Source of the DNA: Agarivorans sp. Alg241-V36
Lineage (GTDB): Bacteria; Pseudomonadota; Gammaproteobacteria; Enterobacterales; Celerinatantimonadaceae
Direction: 5' to 3'
NCBI RefSeq assembly: GCF_900537085.1
Contig: NZ_UNRE01000004.1
Span: 124,001-188,000 of the forward strand
DNA: 64,000 nucleotides
The first letter of the stretch is position 1, and each line of letters begins with the position of its first letter. Positions 27,681-37,188 of the stretch are shown here, piece after piece. Position numbers and translations under genes: made by a program. The notes beneath the pieces are model-generated. The model made no database searches and was not told where the DNA came from. It saw only the letters and a list, made by a program, of their open reading frames with translations.

Positions 27681-30398
27681 CTAAAACTGCAGGCTATCGG
27701 CCTTTCCCTTATAACTAAGGTTTTGTTGCTGAACATCAAAAGGGCCAATCAAGTGAACATTAAAACTGCGCTGCTGCAACATGCCATCAAAGTGGCCTTT
27801 ACGTTGGCCAATATGTAAGCGGCGCGTGGCATCGTCCCACTCAAATTCAATTTCAGTAAACGATCCTTGCTCATAGCGATAGCTGTCGCCTTCATCTTCA
27901 TACAAAACAAAGCAGCCATTTTCACCGGCGTAGACTTCAATGGTTAGCGGATCGCAGGGCAATTCATCGTGGTACTGCACATTAGGACCATGTGGAATAA
28001 TGGCTCCGGCTCTTACCAATAGAGGCATGATGTCGATAGGAGTGCCCATCGCAATGGTTTGCCCGCCTTGATAACAATGCTTATTCCAATAGTTGTACCA
28101 AGCGCCCCCAGCAGGCAGAACCACCTGTCGTTCTGGGGTAAATAGCTGCAGTTTTTGATGAGCAATACCCGAGTGTGCCCAACTTAAACTGCACTTAGAC
28201 GAGCCCTGCCAATGGGCATATTCAATCACCAAATCATATTGTTGATTTGCCCGCAGTTGGCAACTAGCTTTGTGATTAAGCTGCGCCTGCTGCTGCCAGC
28301 TGTCGATAAGCAGTTCGCCATCAAGATAGAAGCGCACCCCATCGTTGGCATGAATCAGCCAGTTGTACTCTCCATCAACCGGAGCAGTTAAGCGCCCCTG
28401 CCAACGCACGCTATAGCCAGCTAAAGGTAAACCCGCAGGCGGTCCACCGGCCCAATTTCCGTCTATGCTTTCAACTAGTTGAGAGGCAACTAAGTGCTCA
28501 AAGCTATCGTCGGAAAAATGTTGTTCGCTAATGCCTTGCAAACCCTCGAGTGTTTGCAAGTGCTGTGGTGCAATTAGCTGTTGCTGTAAGTTTTGTTGAT
28601 GGAACATTGGCTGAGTAACCGGGCATACCATCAAGCTATCCCCAAACATAAACTGATCGCTAATATCATGTAGCTGCGACTGCTGCCTAAAGTCAAAGGC
28701 CAACAAACGCATCATGGTGCCGCCATGCTGAGTAATCTTCCATGCTTGTGAATAAATGTAAGGCAGCAAGCGATAACGCAATTTATTAAACTTTAACAAG
28801 GCATCAAAGGCCCAATCTCCGGGCTCACCAAACTGATAAATCTCGCGCGGGGTATTAGCTCCGTGTGAGCGAAACAAGGGGCAAAATGCGCCATATTGAA
28901 ACCAGCGAACATACAGCTCTTTATAGGCGTCATCTTCTACGCCTTCGGGAAAGTTTGCACCAAAGCCACTAGTAAAAAAGCCACCAATGTCGGTCGTCCA
29001 ATAAGGTAAACCCGCTGCAGATAAATTTAAGCCGGCAGGAATTTGCTGCCGCAATACTTGCCAGGTTGCACTAATGTCTCCCGACCAACAGGCCGCGGCA
29101 TAACGCTGCTGCCCTAAATAACTAGAACGACTGAGAGTGAATACTCGCTTATCTTCGCCGCCTTGTGCAATCTGCTGTCGCTGCGCCTCATACACGCCAC
29201 GGGTCGTCATCAATGAATATCCGTTAAGCACTTGCTTCCAAGAACCTAGCTCGGTATCACGTTGTTGATAACAAAAGTCCACCCCATCTTTAGGATTCTG
29301 GGTTGAGATAAACTCAGGCTCGGTGCCATCCATCCATAGCGCGTTTACCCCTAGGTCCATTAAACCGGCTTTTACGTGTTGCCAATAAATATCACGTGCG
29401 CCTTGGCTGTAAGCATCATAAATATGGCCGTCGGCCCAATGCTCGGTTTCAAACAAATAGCCCTTTTCCAAGAGTTGGTTAAATACCGGGCTGCCTTTAC
29501 CGACAATCGGCCAAATCGACACCATTAGTTTAAAGTGCATGTCATGTAATTGGGCAATGCTGCTCGCGGCATCTCCAAACGCCTGTTCGTCAAACTGCAT
29601 CGCGCTCCAACCCAACTCACCCCAATATTTCCAATCTTGCACAATGTTGTCGATGGGGATCTTTTTGTCGCGATAGGTTTTAGCAGTTGCCACTAACTCG
29701 GCGGCATCTACATAACGCTCTTTGCTCTGCCAATAGCCATAAGCCCAGCGGCCAAATAAGGGAGCAGCGCCAGTTAGCTGGCGATAATGCTGAATTAGCT
29801 GATCAAACTCTGGACCATAGATAAAGTAAAACTCAATGCACTCCCCTGCCTCAGAGCTAAAGCTAAAGCCCCCGCCTTCGCTGGTAAATTGGGTGAAAGC
29901 CAATTGATTCCACAACACTGCATAACCTTTGGTCGACAGCAGCATGGGCGCAGCAATGCCTTTGTTCGATTGGCAAATTTCACGACTTTGCCCTTGGTAG
30001 TTAAAAATGCCATCGGGGTATTGGCCAAGACCATAAAAAGCCTGTTCGCCTTGGCTAACAAAATGCTGGCTTGTCGCCTTGTCATCGCCCTGTTGGGTGA
30101 AAGCTGTTTCCCCTAAACGCAGCAGCTCGCCTTCGCCATTGCTAAAACTAAGGCCGTTTTCGCTAAGCGCTATGCTAAGTCGCTCACTGCGTAATTGGCT
30201 GGCTGAACTATGCTGCGCTTCAATCGTTGGCAGCGGCAATACCACTAACTCACTGAGAGCATTTGCCTCTTTTAGCTGTTCGGCCGTTAGAGCAATCTTC
30301 ACTTTAACGATACTTGAATTAATCAAGCCCAGCTCAGCAAGGCCTTTAGAGGGTTTGCCATCTTGTAGAAAAGAGAAGGGAAATAAGTGTGACGACAT
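27681..30398 (-). CDS. GH31 family glycosidase with PA14-like domain
   Basis: This 905-aa glycoside hydrolase of family 31 has no signal peptide, so it probably works in the cytoplasm. The catalytic nucleophile is the aspartate in LWMDGTEPEF near residue 355; this TEPE form is typical of alpha-xylosidase-like members rather than WxDMNE alpha-glucosidases. SRSSYLGQQRYAAACWSGD and RSHGANTPREIY are other barrel motifs. A PA14-like beta domain (WQGRLTAPVDGEYNWLIHAN onward) lies near residues 640-745, as seen in some xyloglucan-active alpha-xylosidases. I chose the ATG at 30398 with AGGA upstream. The xylanase gene 700 nt away suggests plant-polysaccharide use. Substrate specificity is inferred. 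Confidence 0.85.
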   Translation of the reverse strand: MSSHLFPFSFLQDGKPSKGLAELGLINSSIVKVKIALTAEQLKEANALSELVVLPLPTIEAQHSSASQLRSERLSIALSENGLSFSNGEGELLRLGETAFTQQGDDKATSQHFVSQGEQAFYGLGQYPDGIFNYQGQSREICQSNKGIAAPMLLSTKGYAVLWNQLAFTQFTSEGGGFSFSSEAGECIEFYFIYGPEFDQLIQHYRQLTGAAPLFGRWAYGYWQSKERYVDAAELVATAKTYRDKKIPIDNIVQDWKYWGELGWSAMQFDEQAFGDAASSIAQLHDMHFKLMVSIWPIVGKGSPVFNQLLEKGYLFETEHWADGHIYDAYSQGARDIYWQHVKAGLMDLGVNALWMDGTEPEFISTQNPKDGVDFCYQQRDTELGSWKQVLNGYSLMTTRGVYEAQRQQIAQGGEDKRVFTLSRSSYLGQQRYAAACWSGDISATWQVLRQQIPAGLNLSAAGLPYWTTDIGGFFTSGFGANFPEGVEDDAYKELYVRWFQYGAFCPLFRSHGANTPREIYQFGEPGDWAFDALLKFNKLRYRLLPYIYSQAWKITQHGGTMMRLLAFDFRQQSQLHDISDQFMFGDSLMVCPVTQPMFHQQNLQQQLIAPQHLQTLEGLQGISEQHFSDDSFEHLVASQLVESIDGNWAGGPPAGLPLAGYSVRWQGRLTAPVDGEYNWLIHANDGVRFYLDGELLIDSWQQQAQLNHKASCQLRANQQYDLVIEYAHWQGSSKCSLSWAHSGIAHQKLQLFTPERQVVLPAGGAWYNYWNKHCYQGGQTIAMGTPIDIMPLLVRAGAIIPHGPNVQYHDELPCDPLTIEVYAGENGCFVLYEDEGDSYRYEQGSFTEIEFEWDDATRRLHIGQRKGHFDGMLQQRSFNVHLIGPFDVQQQNLSYKGKADSLQF

Positions 30399-30672
30399 AC
30401 AATAATCCTGGGGCAACTAGCAATGAACTTAAGTGTAAATCACCAGCTAAAATTTAGCGGCTTACTAAAGCAGCAATTAGCCTAAAGTCGCTAAATTTCC
30501 AGCATGGCGCACAAAGCGCTTAAACGGACATCACCAATATCGACCAAAAGACAATTAAATCCCAGTTCGATAACTTACACTTTTTGATAGTCTCCCAGGA
30601 AGCATTCAGCTAAAGCACAAATGTTGGTGATTTGCTAAACTAAGGCCATTAATTAAGTAAGGGCAGCAAGTC

Positions 30673-30858
30673 GTGAACCGCAAAAAGAAAATCAATGAAA
30701 CACTGAAGAAAAAAGCCAAGAAGGCCAATGCAAAAAAGCACGGCAGCAACAAACCTCGTTACATTTCCAAAGCAGAGCGCGCAGCGCTAGAAGCAGAGCA
30801 AGCTAATAACGAGCCAAGCCAACCAGCACCCTTAGAAGAAAGTAAGCCCCAAACCTAA
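30673..30858 (+). CDS. DUF2986 small basic protein
   Basis: This 61-aa protein is very rich in lysine at the N-terminus (MNRKKKINETLKKKAKKAN) and ends in an acidic, Pro- and Gln-rich tail. It matches the small DUF2986 family of marine gammaproteobacteria. The start is GTG with AAGGGC upstream. The function is unknown; the charge suggests binding to nucleic acid or the ribosome, which is only an inference. It is a single gene with its own promoter region. Confidence 0.82.
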   Translation: MNRKKKINETLKKKAKKANAKKHGSNKPRYISKAERAALEAEQANNEPSQPAPLEESKPQT

Positions 30859-31082
30859 GCGAAAAGATAATTTCTTTACTAACAAATAGATAGTGATGCG
30901 GACTGTGATTAATTCAGCAAGCGTTTCATCTATAGTTGAGAGATTCATTAATTATCATACAAGCATGAGTAAGCTCACATTAGCGCTTTTTCGCAACGTA
31001 ATTATCAAGTTTCGCAGTGCTCCCCAGATAAAAGGAGGGCTAAGGTAGCCTTAAGCTAAGAACGGTTTAAGGAGTAAGACTC

Positions 31083-33320
31083 ATGCGTCAGCATGCTATT
31101 AAGACAGGATTTTTTAAAGTAGCGGCACTTGCTGCTGCATTTTGCAGCTTACAAGTAAACGCTGCTCCGTTAAGAGATGTAGTGAAAGGTCAAGATACCT
31201 TCATTGGTGCGGCCTTGGAAACTCGCCACCTTCAAGACAAGCAATTCGCTGAGACACTGGCTCGCGAATTCAACCAACTGACCCCCGAAAACGAAATGAA
31301 GTGGAGCTACTTGCAGCCAGAGCGTGGCAAGTTCACCTTTGATAAAGCTGACAAGCTGGTAGATTTTGCTCAGAAGAACAACATGATGGTTCGTGGCCAC
31401 GCCTTGGTATGGCACATTCAAAACCCTGATTGGTTAGAAAATGGCGACTTCTCTAAAGAAGAAATGCTAAAAATTATGGAAGAGCACATTACCGCTGTAG
31501 TGAGCCACTACAAAGGTAAAGTGAAATACTGGGACGTAGTAAACGAAGCCTTAGACGACAACGGTGGCTGGCGCCCAACCCTTTGGTACAAAGCCCTAGG
31601 TGAAGACTACATTGCCAAGGCATTCGAGTTTGCCCATAAAGCCGATCCCGATGCCATTTTGGTTTACAACGATTACTCTACCGAAGGTAAATCACCTAAA
31701 GCCAACGCGGCTTACCGCTTAGTGAAAAAACTCAAAGAGCAAGGTGTGCCAATTCATGGTATTGGTACTCAAGCCCACTTGGTGGTTGGTGTTCAGCCAC
31801 GTGTAGCCGACATTGCCGCTAACATTGAGCGTATTCAAGAATTGGGTTTGGAGTTCCACTTCACCGAGATTGATATTCGTATGCAAGATCCTGCTACCGA
31901 TCGCATGTTGCAGCAACAAGCAAACATGTATGAAGACTTAGCCAAACTAACAGCTTATTTTGACAACGTTAACTTCTTCACTACTTGGGGTATTAGCGAC
32001 AAATACAGCTGGATCCCGCATTGGTTTAAGGGTTACGACCACGGTTTGATGTTTGATAAGCAATACCAAGAAAAACCGGCTTACACAGCGGTAAATAAAG
32101 TATTTGCCGATAAAGCCGCAGCCAAGTTTGATTGGGAGCCACCAGCACCATTAGCTGATGTAGGTCGTCGCTTCGAAGCCTTTATTAGTAACGAAGCAAA
32201 ACAAGCCATGCCGCTAGACGGCGATATTGCCAAGTGGAAAGAAGCAGTATTTTATCCATTTGCTTACAACCAGTTAGGCGGTAAAGACTTAACCTTACCA
32301 GCAGAAAGCAATATCTCTGGTCGCTTTGCCCTACTTTACGATGACAACACCCTTTATGGGCGTGTAGAGCGTAAAGACGACAAAACCGTTACCGGTAACA
32401 AAGAGCAAGTTTGGGAAAATGACTCTGTAGAAGTATTCCTAGGTTTTGGTGAAGAGTTTGCACAAATCCGAGCACTTGTTGGTGAAGAGTTCGCAGCAAC
32501 CGCATTCCAAGCAGACATTCAAAACTACTGGAGTGAAGATGGCACCGTAATGGAGTTCTCTATTACGCCCAAACAAACCGATACACTATCTGGCACTACC
32601 TTAGGTTTTAACATTGCTTTGGCCGACAACGATGCTGGCCCTGCAGCGGGTCGTCATGCTCAGCTTTACCCAGTGCCTGGCACTAACAACGGCTGGCAAG
32701 GTCATGATTTTGGTGAAGTATTCTTTACTGCTCAAAACACTGAAATCAGCGATAAGCTAAAAGGCCAAGTAGTGAGCTTTAAAGCAGAACCTGTTGATGG
32801 CTTAGATGCGACAAGCACCTTTGATTTATCACAATGGGAAAATGCTTACCACTACCCGTTTGCTTTCAACCAACTTAACCCGATCAACCAAACGCCACCG
32901 AGCCAAGACATTATTCATGGCACTTGGCGAGTAGCCTACTCTGGTAATACCTTGCATGGCGTTGTTCACCGCCATGACAATAAAACGGTAACGACTGGCG
33001 ATGATTGGCAAGCCGACAACATTGAAATTTTCATCAAGGTTGGAGAAGAGTTTGTACAGCTGCGCAGCATTGTGGGGCAAGACTTCCAAGAAAATACCTT
33101 CCCAGGCAAGCGTGTTGCTAAGTGGAATGAAGATGGCACCATCATGCAGTTCTCAATTGAGTTGCCAGTAGACAGCTTGGCGGGTAAAACCATTGACTGG
33201 AATATTGCACTAGCAGATAACGACGATGGCGAGTCTCGTAGTTCGCAGCTATACCCTGTTCCAGGTAACAACACTGCCTACCTAGGTGAGCAACTTACGA
33301 TTTTAGAATTCGTTAAATAA
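31083..33320 (+). CDS. Secreted GH10 endo-1,4-beta-xylanase with two CBM9-like modules
   Basis: This 745-aa enzyme hydrolyses internal xylan bonds outside the cytoplasm. A signal peptide covers residues 1-27 (AALAAAFCSLQVNAA). The GH10 domain spans about residues 30-345, with the acid/base glutamate E155 in DVVNEALDD and the nucleophile E262 in FTEIDIRM; both are intact. Two related CBM9-like carbohydrate-binding modules follow (about 362-555 and 560-745), each with AFNQL or AYNQL, a DD(K)NKTVT-like turn and a YPVPG-NN end. The duplication is clear by eye. AAGGAG precedes the ATG. It is a single gene ending in an intrinsic terminator. Confidence 0.95.
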   Translation: MRQHAIKTGFFKVAALAAAFCSLQVNAAPLRDVVKGQDTFIGAALETRHLQDKQFAETLAREFNQLTPENEMKWSYLQPERGKFTFDKADKLVDFAQKNNMMVRGHALVWHIQNPDWLENGDFSKEEMLKIMEEHITAVVSHYKGKVKYWDVVNEALDDNGGWRPTLWYKALGEDYIAKAFEFAHKADPDAILVYNDYSTEGKSPKANAAYRLVKKLKEQGVPIHGIGTQAHLVVGVQPRVADIAANIERIQELGLEFHFTEIDIRMQDPATDRMLQQQANMYEDLAKLTAYFDNVNFFTTWGISDKYSWIPHWFKGYDHGLMFDKQYQEKPAYTAVNKVFADKAAAKFDWEPPAPLADVGRRFEAFISNEAKQAMPLDGDIAKWKEAVFYPFAYNQLGGKDLTLPAESNISGRFALLYDDNTLYGRVERKDDKTVTGNKEQVWENDSVEVFLGFGEEFAQIRALVGEEFAATAFQADIQNYWSEDGTVMEFSITPKQTDTLSGTTLGFNIALADNDAGPAAGRHAQLYPVPGTNNGWQGHDFGEVFFTAQNTEISDKLKGQVVSFKAEPVDGLDATSTFDLSQWENAYHYPFAFNQLNPINQTPPSQDIIHGTWRVAYSGNTLHGVVHRHDNKTVTTGDDWQADNIEIFIKVGEEFVQLRSIVGQDFQENTFPGKRVAKWNEDGTIMQFSIELPVDSLAGKTIDWNIALADNDDGESRSSQLYPVPGNNTAYLGEQLTILEFVK

Positions 33321-33335
33321 GTAAGCACACCAACC

Positions 33336-33365
33336 AAAGCCTCGCATTCGCGGGGCTTTTTTTTT
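33336..33365 (+). terminator. Intrinsic terminator of the xylanase gene
   Basis: AAGCCTCGC and GCGGGGCTT form a hairpin (one G-U pair) followed by a run of nine T's, 16 nt after the xylanase stop. Confidence 0.85.
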
Positions 33366-33489
33366 GCCAAACCCGCCAAGCCAGCCTTCGCTTGATTTAT
33401 CAACAAACTAAAGCTTACTATTGTTAGGCCGATAGCTAACTAAGTACGTTTATAAACAAATGCTTAGTTAATTCACCAAGGGGCAAGCG

Positions 33490-34062
33490 ATGAGCTTTGA
33501 GCTATTCAAAAAAGTCTTCTTTACTTTGGTATTGATAGCCCTAGGTGGTGCCGCTCTTAGTTACATTTTTATCTACCACGTTCACGGCCGTGGCGTGAGT
33601 GCCAAAGACGGTTGGCTATTTGATATTCAAGGTTATCACCAAGGTATTAGAGAATCGAAACTCACTGAAAAGCCGGTGTTTTTGTATTTACGCAGGCAAG
33701 CCTGTCAGCGCTGTATTGCCTTTGAATATGACTATCTAAACAATCCTCAAATCAAACGCATGCTTGAAGACTATGTGAAGGTGCAGGTGGACATTGATAC
33801 CGACCGCACTCACGAGCGTTTTGCCGACCAGTTCAACCTTAATACTTATCCATCTTTGTTTGTGATGTTTGATCCTGAGCACCACGTTTCAAGCTATCTA
33901 GTATTAGAAATGAATCAAATTTGGGTAGCGCAAGATACCTTGCAGAAGGGAAATTTCATGCCACTTTCTGAAGCAAGCTTTAGTTTATCTGTGACCCGTG
34001 CGACAATATTGGCTCGAAAAGCAGCCAACATGGAAGAAACAAGCGGTGAAACACCACCTTAA
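33490..34062 (+). CDS. Membrane-anchored thioredoxin-like protein
   Basis: This 190-aa protein has one N-terminal membrane helix (VFFTLVLIALGGAALSYIFIY, about residues 9-29) and a periplasmic thioredoxin-like domain. Its redox motif is CQRC, near residue 75, in the context KPVFLYLRRQACQRCIAFEY. A cis-proline is in TYPSLFVMF. This resembles DsbD-gamma/TlpA-like or thioredoxin_7 folds, but CQRC is an unusual active-site pair. The next gene, an outer-membrane protein, overlaps its end, suggesting one operon. The substrate is unknown. Confidence 0.75.
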   Translation: MSFELFKKVFFTLVLIALGGAALSYIFIYHVHGRGVSAKDGWLFDIQGYHQGIRESKLTEKPVFLYLRRQACQRCIAFEYDYLNNPQIKRMLEDYVKVQVDIDTDRTHERFADQFNLNTYPSLFVMFDPEHHVSSYLVLEMNQIWVAQDTLQKGNFMPLSEASFSLSVTRATILARKAANMEETSGETPP

Positions 34063-35362
34063 CTCGCTACTCTCTTATTCTCTAATCCTAACATTGTGGT
34101 GTTTTAGCCTTAGTAGCCAAGCCAGTGAAATGGTTGACGGTTTAATGGATGACGATTGGGGCATCGCTTTTGGATTTAGAAACGCCACTATTCCCTTTCG
34201 CTCAGAAACTAATACCGTTGCCGATGTTATGCCGCTGCTTTATTACAAAGGCGATCGTGTATACCTAGATGGCTTAGAAGCTGGCTACAAAATATGGAAA
34301 GAAGACGACTTTGATATCTCTGTTATGGGCCGCTATCGCTTCTTCGACATTCCTTCTGAATATCAAAACCAAATTCGTGGCGACGGCATTGATTACGGCG
34401 TTCGCAGCCAATGGCGCTTCAAACCAGATTACTCTTTTAATACCGAGCTTTTAAGTGATGACTCAGGTAATTTTCATGGCAACTTGGGCCTTACTTGGCA
34501 AAAGCATTACAATCGCTGGTATTTAGCGCCCTATGCGACCGCACACCTAAAAAGTAATGGATACAATACCCGCTACTACGGCCTCGAACTTTTTGAAGCT
34601 CAAGCCGATATAGATATAAAAGCCGGTATCGACATGCGCTACCACGTATGGCGAGATTTCTATCTAGTGGGTCGTTTAGGTGGTACTTATTACGGGCAAG
34701 AAGTGCGCAGTGTAGAAATCATCGACAAAGATTTTCAGTTTGAAAGCTTTCTCGGCATTAGTTTTTTCAATCAACAATATCAAACCACCGAAGGTGACTG
34801 GCCTAAAGGCTACTTGAGGGTATCTCATGCATGGGCTACCCCTTCAAACCTAGGCGATATTATCCATTTTAAAGCCGAAAAAGATGAATATAACAACCAG
34901 CTGTCTTCGGTTTTTTATGGTCACCTACTCAGTGAAACTTTACTCGGCTTCCCGATTGATGTTTACCTAACACCAGGCTTGGCTTATCACCACAGCTCGG
35001 AAGTACAAGACCCTATTCTAGAATATGTGGTGGCCTTTAAAGCCTACTATACCTTCACTTGGCCAATTCGTTGGCGTTTTGGTGTAGCTGAAGGTTTATC
35101 TTACGTCACCAACATCACCTATATTGAAGAAGTCGATTTAGCCGAAGACGGAAAGGGATACAAGCCAAGTAAGCTGCTTAACTACCTCGATTTTTCACTA
35201 GATGTAAACCTAGGCGACTTATTTAGAAAACCAGAAATGGAAAAAATGTGGTTGGGTTATAACATTCATCACCGCTCGGGCATCTTCGAAAACTCATCGC
35301 TGTTTGGCCGAATTAAAGGTGGCAGTAATTATCAAGGTATCCACTTTCAGTGGCATTGGTAA
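34046..35362 (+). CDS. MipA/OmpV family outer-membrane protein
   Basis: This protein of about 438 aa has a signal peptide (LNSLLSYSLILTLWCFSLSSQ then ASE, given in part) and a beta-barrel pattern of alternating residues ending in an aromatic C-terminus (GIHFQWHW). It fits the MipA/OmpV family, whose members are scaffolding or channel-like outer-membrane proteins. I start at the GTG at 34046, giving a signal peptide at the N-terminus; a GTG at 33998 would add 16 residues. It overlaps the thioredoxin-like gene by 17 nt. A strong terminator lies just downstream, inside rimI. Confidence 0.8.
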   Translation: MKHHLNSLLSYSLILTLWCFSLSSQASEMVDGLMDDDWGIAFGFRNATIPFRSETNTVADVMPLLYYKGDRVYLDGLEAGYKIWKEDDFDISVMGRYRFFDIPSEYQNQIRGDGIDYGVRSQWRFKPDYSFNTELLSDDSGNFHGNLGLTWQKHYNRWYLAPYATAHLKSNGYNTRYYGLELFEAQADIDIKAGIDMRYHVWRDFYLVGRLGGTYYGQEVRSVEIIDKDFQFESFLGISFFNQQYQTTEGDWPKGYLRVSHAWATPSNLGDIIHFKAEKDEYNNQLSSVFYGHLLSETLLGFPIDVYLTPGLAYHHSSEVQDPILEYVVAFKAYYTFTWPIRWRFGVAEGLSYVTNITYIEEVDLAEDGKGYKPSKLLNYLDFSLDVNLGDLFRKPEMEKMWLGYNIHHRSGIFENSSLFGRIKGGSNYQGIHFQWHW

Positions 35363-35393
35363 TAAGTGGGCGACTGCATTTGCTAGCAGATAG

Positions 35394-35864
35394 CTAGCAG
35401 AATCGTTGCATTATAAGGGCGTCTTCACGCCCTTTTTTATCACATGGATAATAGCCCTTGCGGCGATCTATTTGCTGAAACTCAAAACGCAGATAGAGCG
35501 CTTGCGCGCTAACATTGCTTTCTCTTACTTCCAGCAAAATTTGTTGCCATTGCTGCTCATCAGCCATCGCGAACATGGCCTGCATAAGCTGCGTACCTAA
35601 GCCCTTACCTTGCTGCTTTGGCGTGACCGCGATATTAATTAATTCAGCCTCACCAGCCACCACTCGCAAAATAATATAAGCCACCAGCTCGTCGCCTTGC
35701 CAAAGGCCGAGGTTACGATACAAACCACCAAAGTTACTGGTGAACAAAGCTCGGCTCCACGGGTGAGAATGCGCTTGCTGTTCAATAGCCAACATCTTTG
35801 GCACATCCATCACCGATAAAGGGCTTAGGGCTAGTTTAAGATCTGGGCACATATCTGCTGCCAT
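35394..35864 (-). CDS. rimI: Ribosomal protein S18 alanine N-acetyltransferase
   Basis: RimI acetylates the N-terminal alanine of ribosomal protein S18 using acetyl-CoA. The 156-aa GNAT protein has the CoA-binding motif QQGKGLGTQLM near residue 85 and the C-terminal FEFQQIDRRKGYY typical of RimI. It overlaps holD by 34 nt, the conserved gammaproteobacterial holD-rimI pair. No clear Shine-Dalgarno is seen, consistent with coupling. Its last codons contain the terminator of the convergent operon. Confidence 0.92.
   Translation of the reverse strand: MAADMCPDLKLALSPLSVMDVPKMLAIEQQAHSHPWSRALFTSNFGGLYRNLGLWQGDELVAYIILRVVAGEAELINIAVTPKQQGKGLGTQLMQAMFAMADEQQWQQILLEVRESNVSAQALYLRFEFQQIDRRKGYYPCDKKGREDALIMQRFC
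35415..35438 (+). terminator. Intrinsic terminator embedded in rimI
   Basis: AAGGGCGT (35415-35422) pairs perfectly with ACGCCCTT (35427-35434) around CTTC, followed by TTTT, about 50 nt after the MipA-like gene's stop. The sequence is also coding for the last residues of rimI on the other strand (KKGRED). Confidence 0.8.
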
Positions 35865-36211
35865 AAAACACGTTTGGCTTGCTTATCAGTGGCTAACTGC
35901 TGAGGGTCACAAGAAAGTATCTTGGGATGTTTAGGCGCCGTGTTAGTAGGATCGGCCCATAATATCCAAGCATCGGAAGCTTCTGGATAATGCGCCGCAC
36001 TGCAAGTATGAATATCAGCCCACTCTAGCTTCATCGCCGCAACAATGCCTTTAAATAAAGCTAAGTGCTGCTCTAAAACACTTGGCTCTATAATTACCAC
36101 TAAGGGCCAAGATGGTGAAGGTGGCATAGATTTACTTACTGGGCTGGCACGTTTAAGCCATACGTCTATGTCCATCTCTTGCAGGTATTGCCGAGCTTGT
36201 TTATCTATCAT
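35831..36211 (-). CDS. holD: DNA polymerase III subunit psi
   Basis: HolD (psi) bridges the chi subunit to the clamp-loader complex in the DNA polymerase III holoenzyme. The 126-aa protein starts MIDKQARQYLQEMDIDVW, matching the N-terminal chi-binding signature (RxxYLxxMxIxxW). It overlaps rimI as in E. coli. The rest of psi diverges quickly, so identification depends on this N-terminus and the context. Confidence 0.85.
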   Translation of the reverse strand: MIDKQARQYLQEMDIDVWLKRASPVSKSMPPSPSWPLVVIIEPSVLEQHLALFKGIVAAMKLEWADIHTCSAAHYPEASDAWILWADPTNTAPKHPKILSCDPQQLATDKQAKRVLWQQICAQILN

Positions 36212-36250
36212 AATGAATATCTAAGTTGCCGATTGCTTGCCCGCCTAAGC

Positions 36251-37129
36251 TTACTTCTTTTTAAGGCTTAAGGTGGCTTTTTTGGTCCCTTGGCTGCGGG
36301 CTTTTTGGAACTTGTCACGCGCCTTATTACTGGCGGCTTTATTCACAAACACCTTTTTCTCGGTGCTCGCGGCTTTCTCTGGCGCGGTTTTGCTTGAATG
36401 GGCCACTGCTTGATTAATCTCAGCCATTTCCGCATCTGTTAAGTTGCGCCATTGGCCAGGGCGAAGTTTGTCTAAATGCACATTCATAATGCGGGTACGT
36501 TTAAGCTTGGTCACTTCGTAACCCAAGTACTCACACATACGGCGGATCTGACGGTTTAAACCTTGGGTAAGCACAATAGTAAATACAAATTTACTGTTAA
36601 CCTTCACCTTACAGGGTTTGGTCACGGTATCTAAAATCGGCACGCCACGCTGCATTCGCTCCACAAAACGCTCGCTTAGAGGTTTGTCTACGGTCACCAC
36701 ATACTCTTTGTCGTGAGCATTTTCGGCGCGTAAGATTTTATTCACGATATCGCCGTCACTGGTCAGAAAAATAAGCCCTTCAGAGGGTTTATCTAAACGG
36801 CCAATAGGGAAAATACGTTGCTTGTGGCCAATCGCATCAATGATATTGCCTTTAACGTGCCGCTCGGTGGTGCTGGTAATGCCAATAGGCTTGTTGTAAG
36901 CAATGTAAACGCGGTCTGATTTATTGCTAGCGATGGCTTTTATCAGTTTGCCGTCTACCGCAACTTTGTCACCTGGCTGAACTTTGGTGCCTAGCTCAGG
37001 CTTTTGACCATTAATGGTCACTCGCTGCTGCTCAATCAGTTTATCGGCTTCACGGCGAGAGCAAAATCCCGAGTCACTGATATATTTATTTAGGCGTTTT
37101 TCGTTTGATGCGCTCACAAAAAGATCCAC
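36251..37129 (-). CDS. rluF: 23S rRNA pseudouridine(2604) synthase RluF
   Basis: RluF makes pseudouridine at position 2604 of 23S rRNA. The 292-aa protein has an N-terminal S4 RNA-binding domain ([20 protein letters not shown] near residue 13), then the RsuA/RluB family catalytic domain with the aspartate in [11 protein letters not shown] near residue 117, and the conserved [15 protein letters not shown]. The C-terminal tail is lysine- and alanine-rich. The start is a GTG at 37129; another GTG 12 nt inside is equally possible. RluF rather than RluB is chosen from the general pattern; a family tree would confirm it. Confidence 0.9.
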   Translation of the reverse strand: MDLFVSASNEKRLNKYISDSGFCSRREADKLIEQQRVTINGQKPELGTKVQPGDKVAVDGKLIKAIASNKSDRVYIAYNKPIGITSTTERHVKGNIIDAIGHKQRIFPIGRLDKPSEGLIFLTSDGDIVNKILRAENAHDKEYVVTVDKPLSERFVERMQRGVPILDTVTKPCKVKVNSKFVFTIVLTQGLNRQIRRMCEYLGYEVTKLKRTRIMNVHLDKLRPGQWRNLTDAEMAEINQAVAHSSKTAPEKAASTEKKVFVNKAASNKARDKFQKARSQGTKKATLSLKKK

Positions 37130-37188
37130 TAGCTAATTAACGCGCCTATTAAACCATAGAAAGCCAAGCTCAATAAGCGCTTTTAGTG

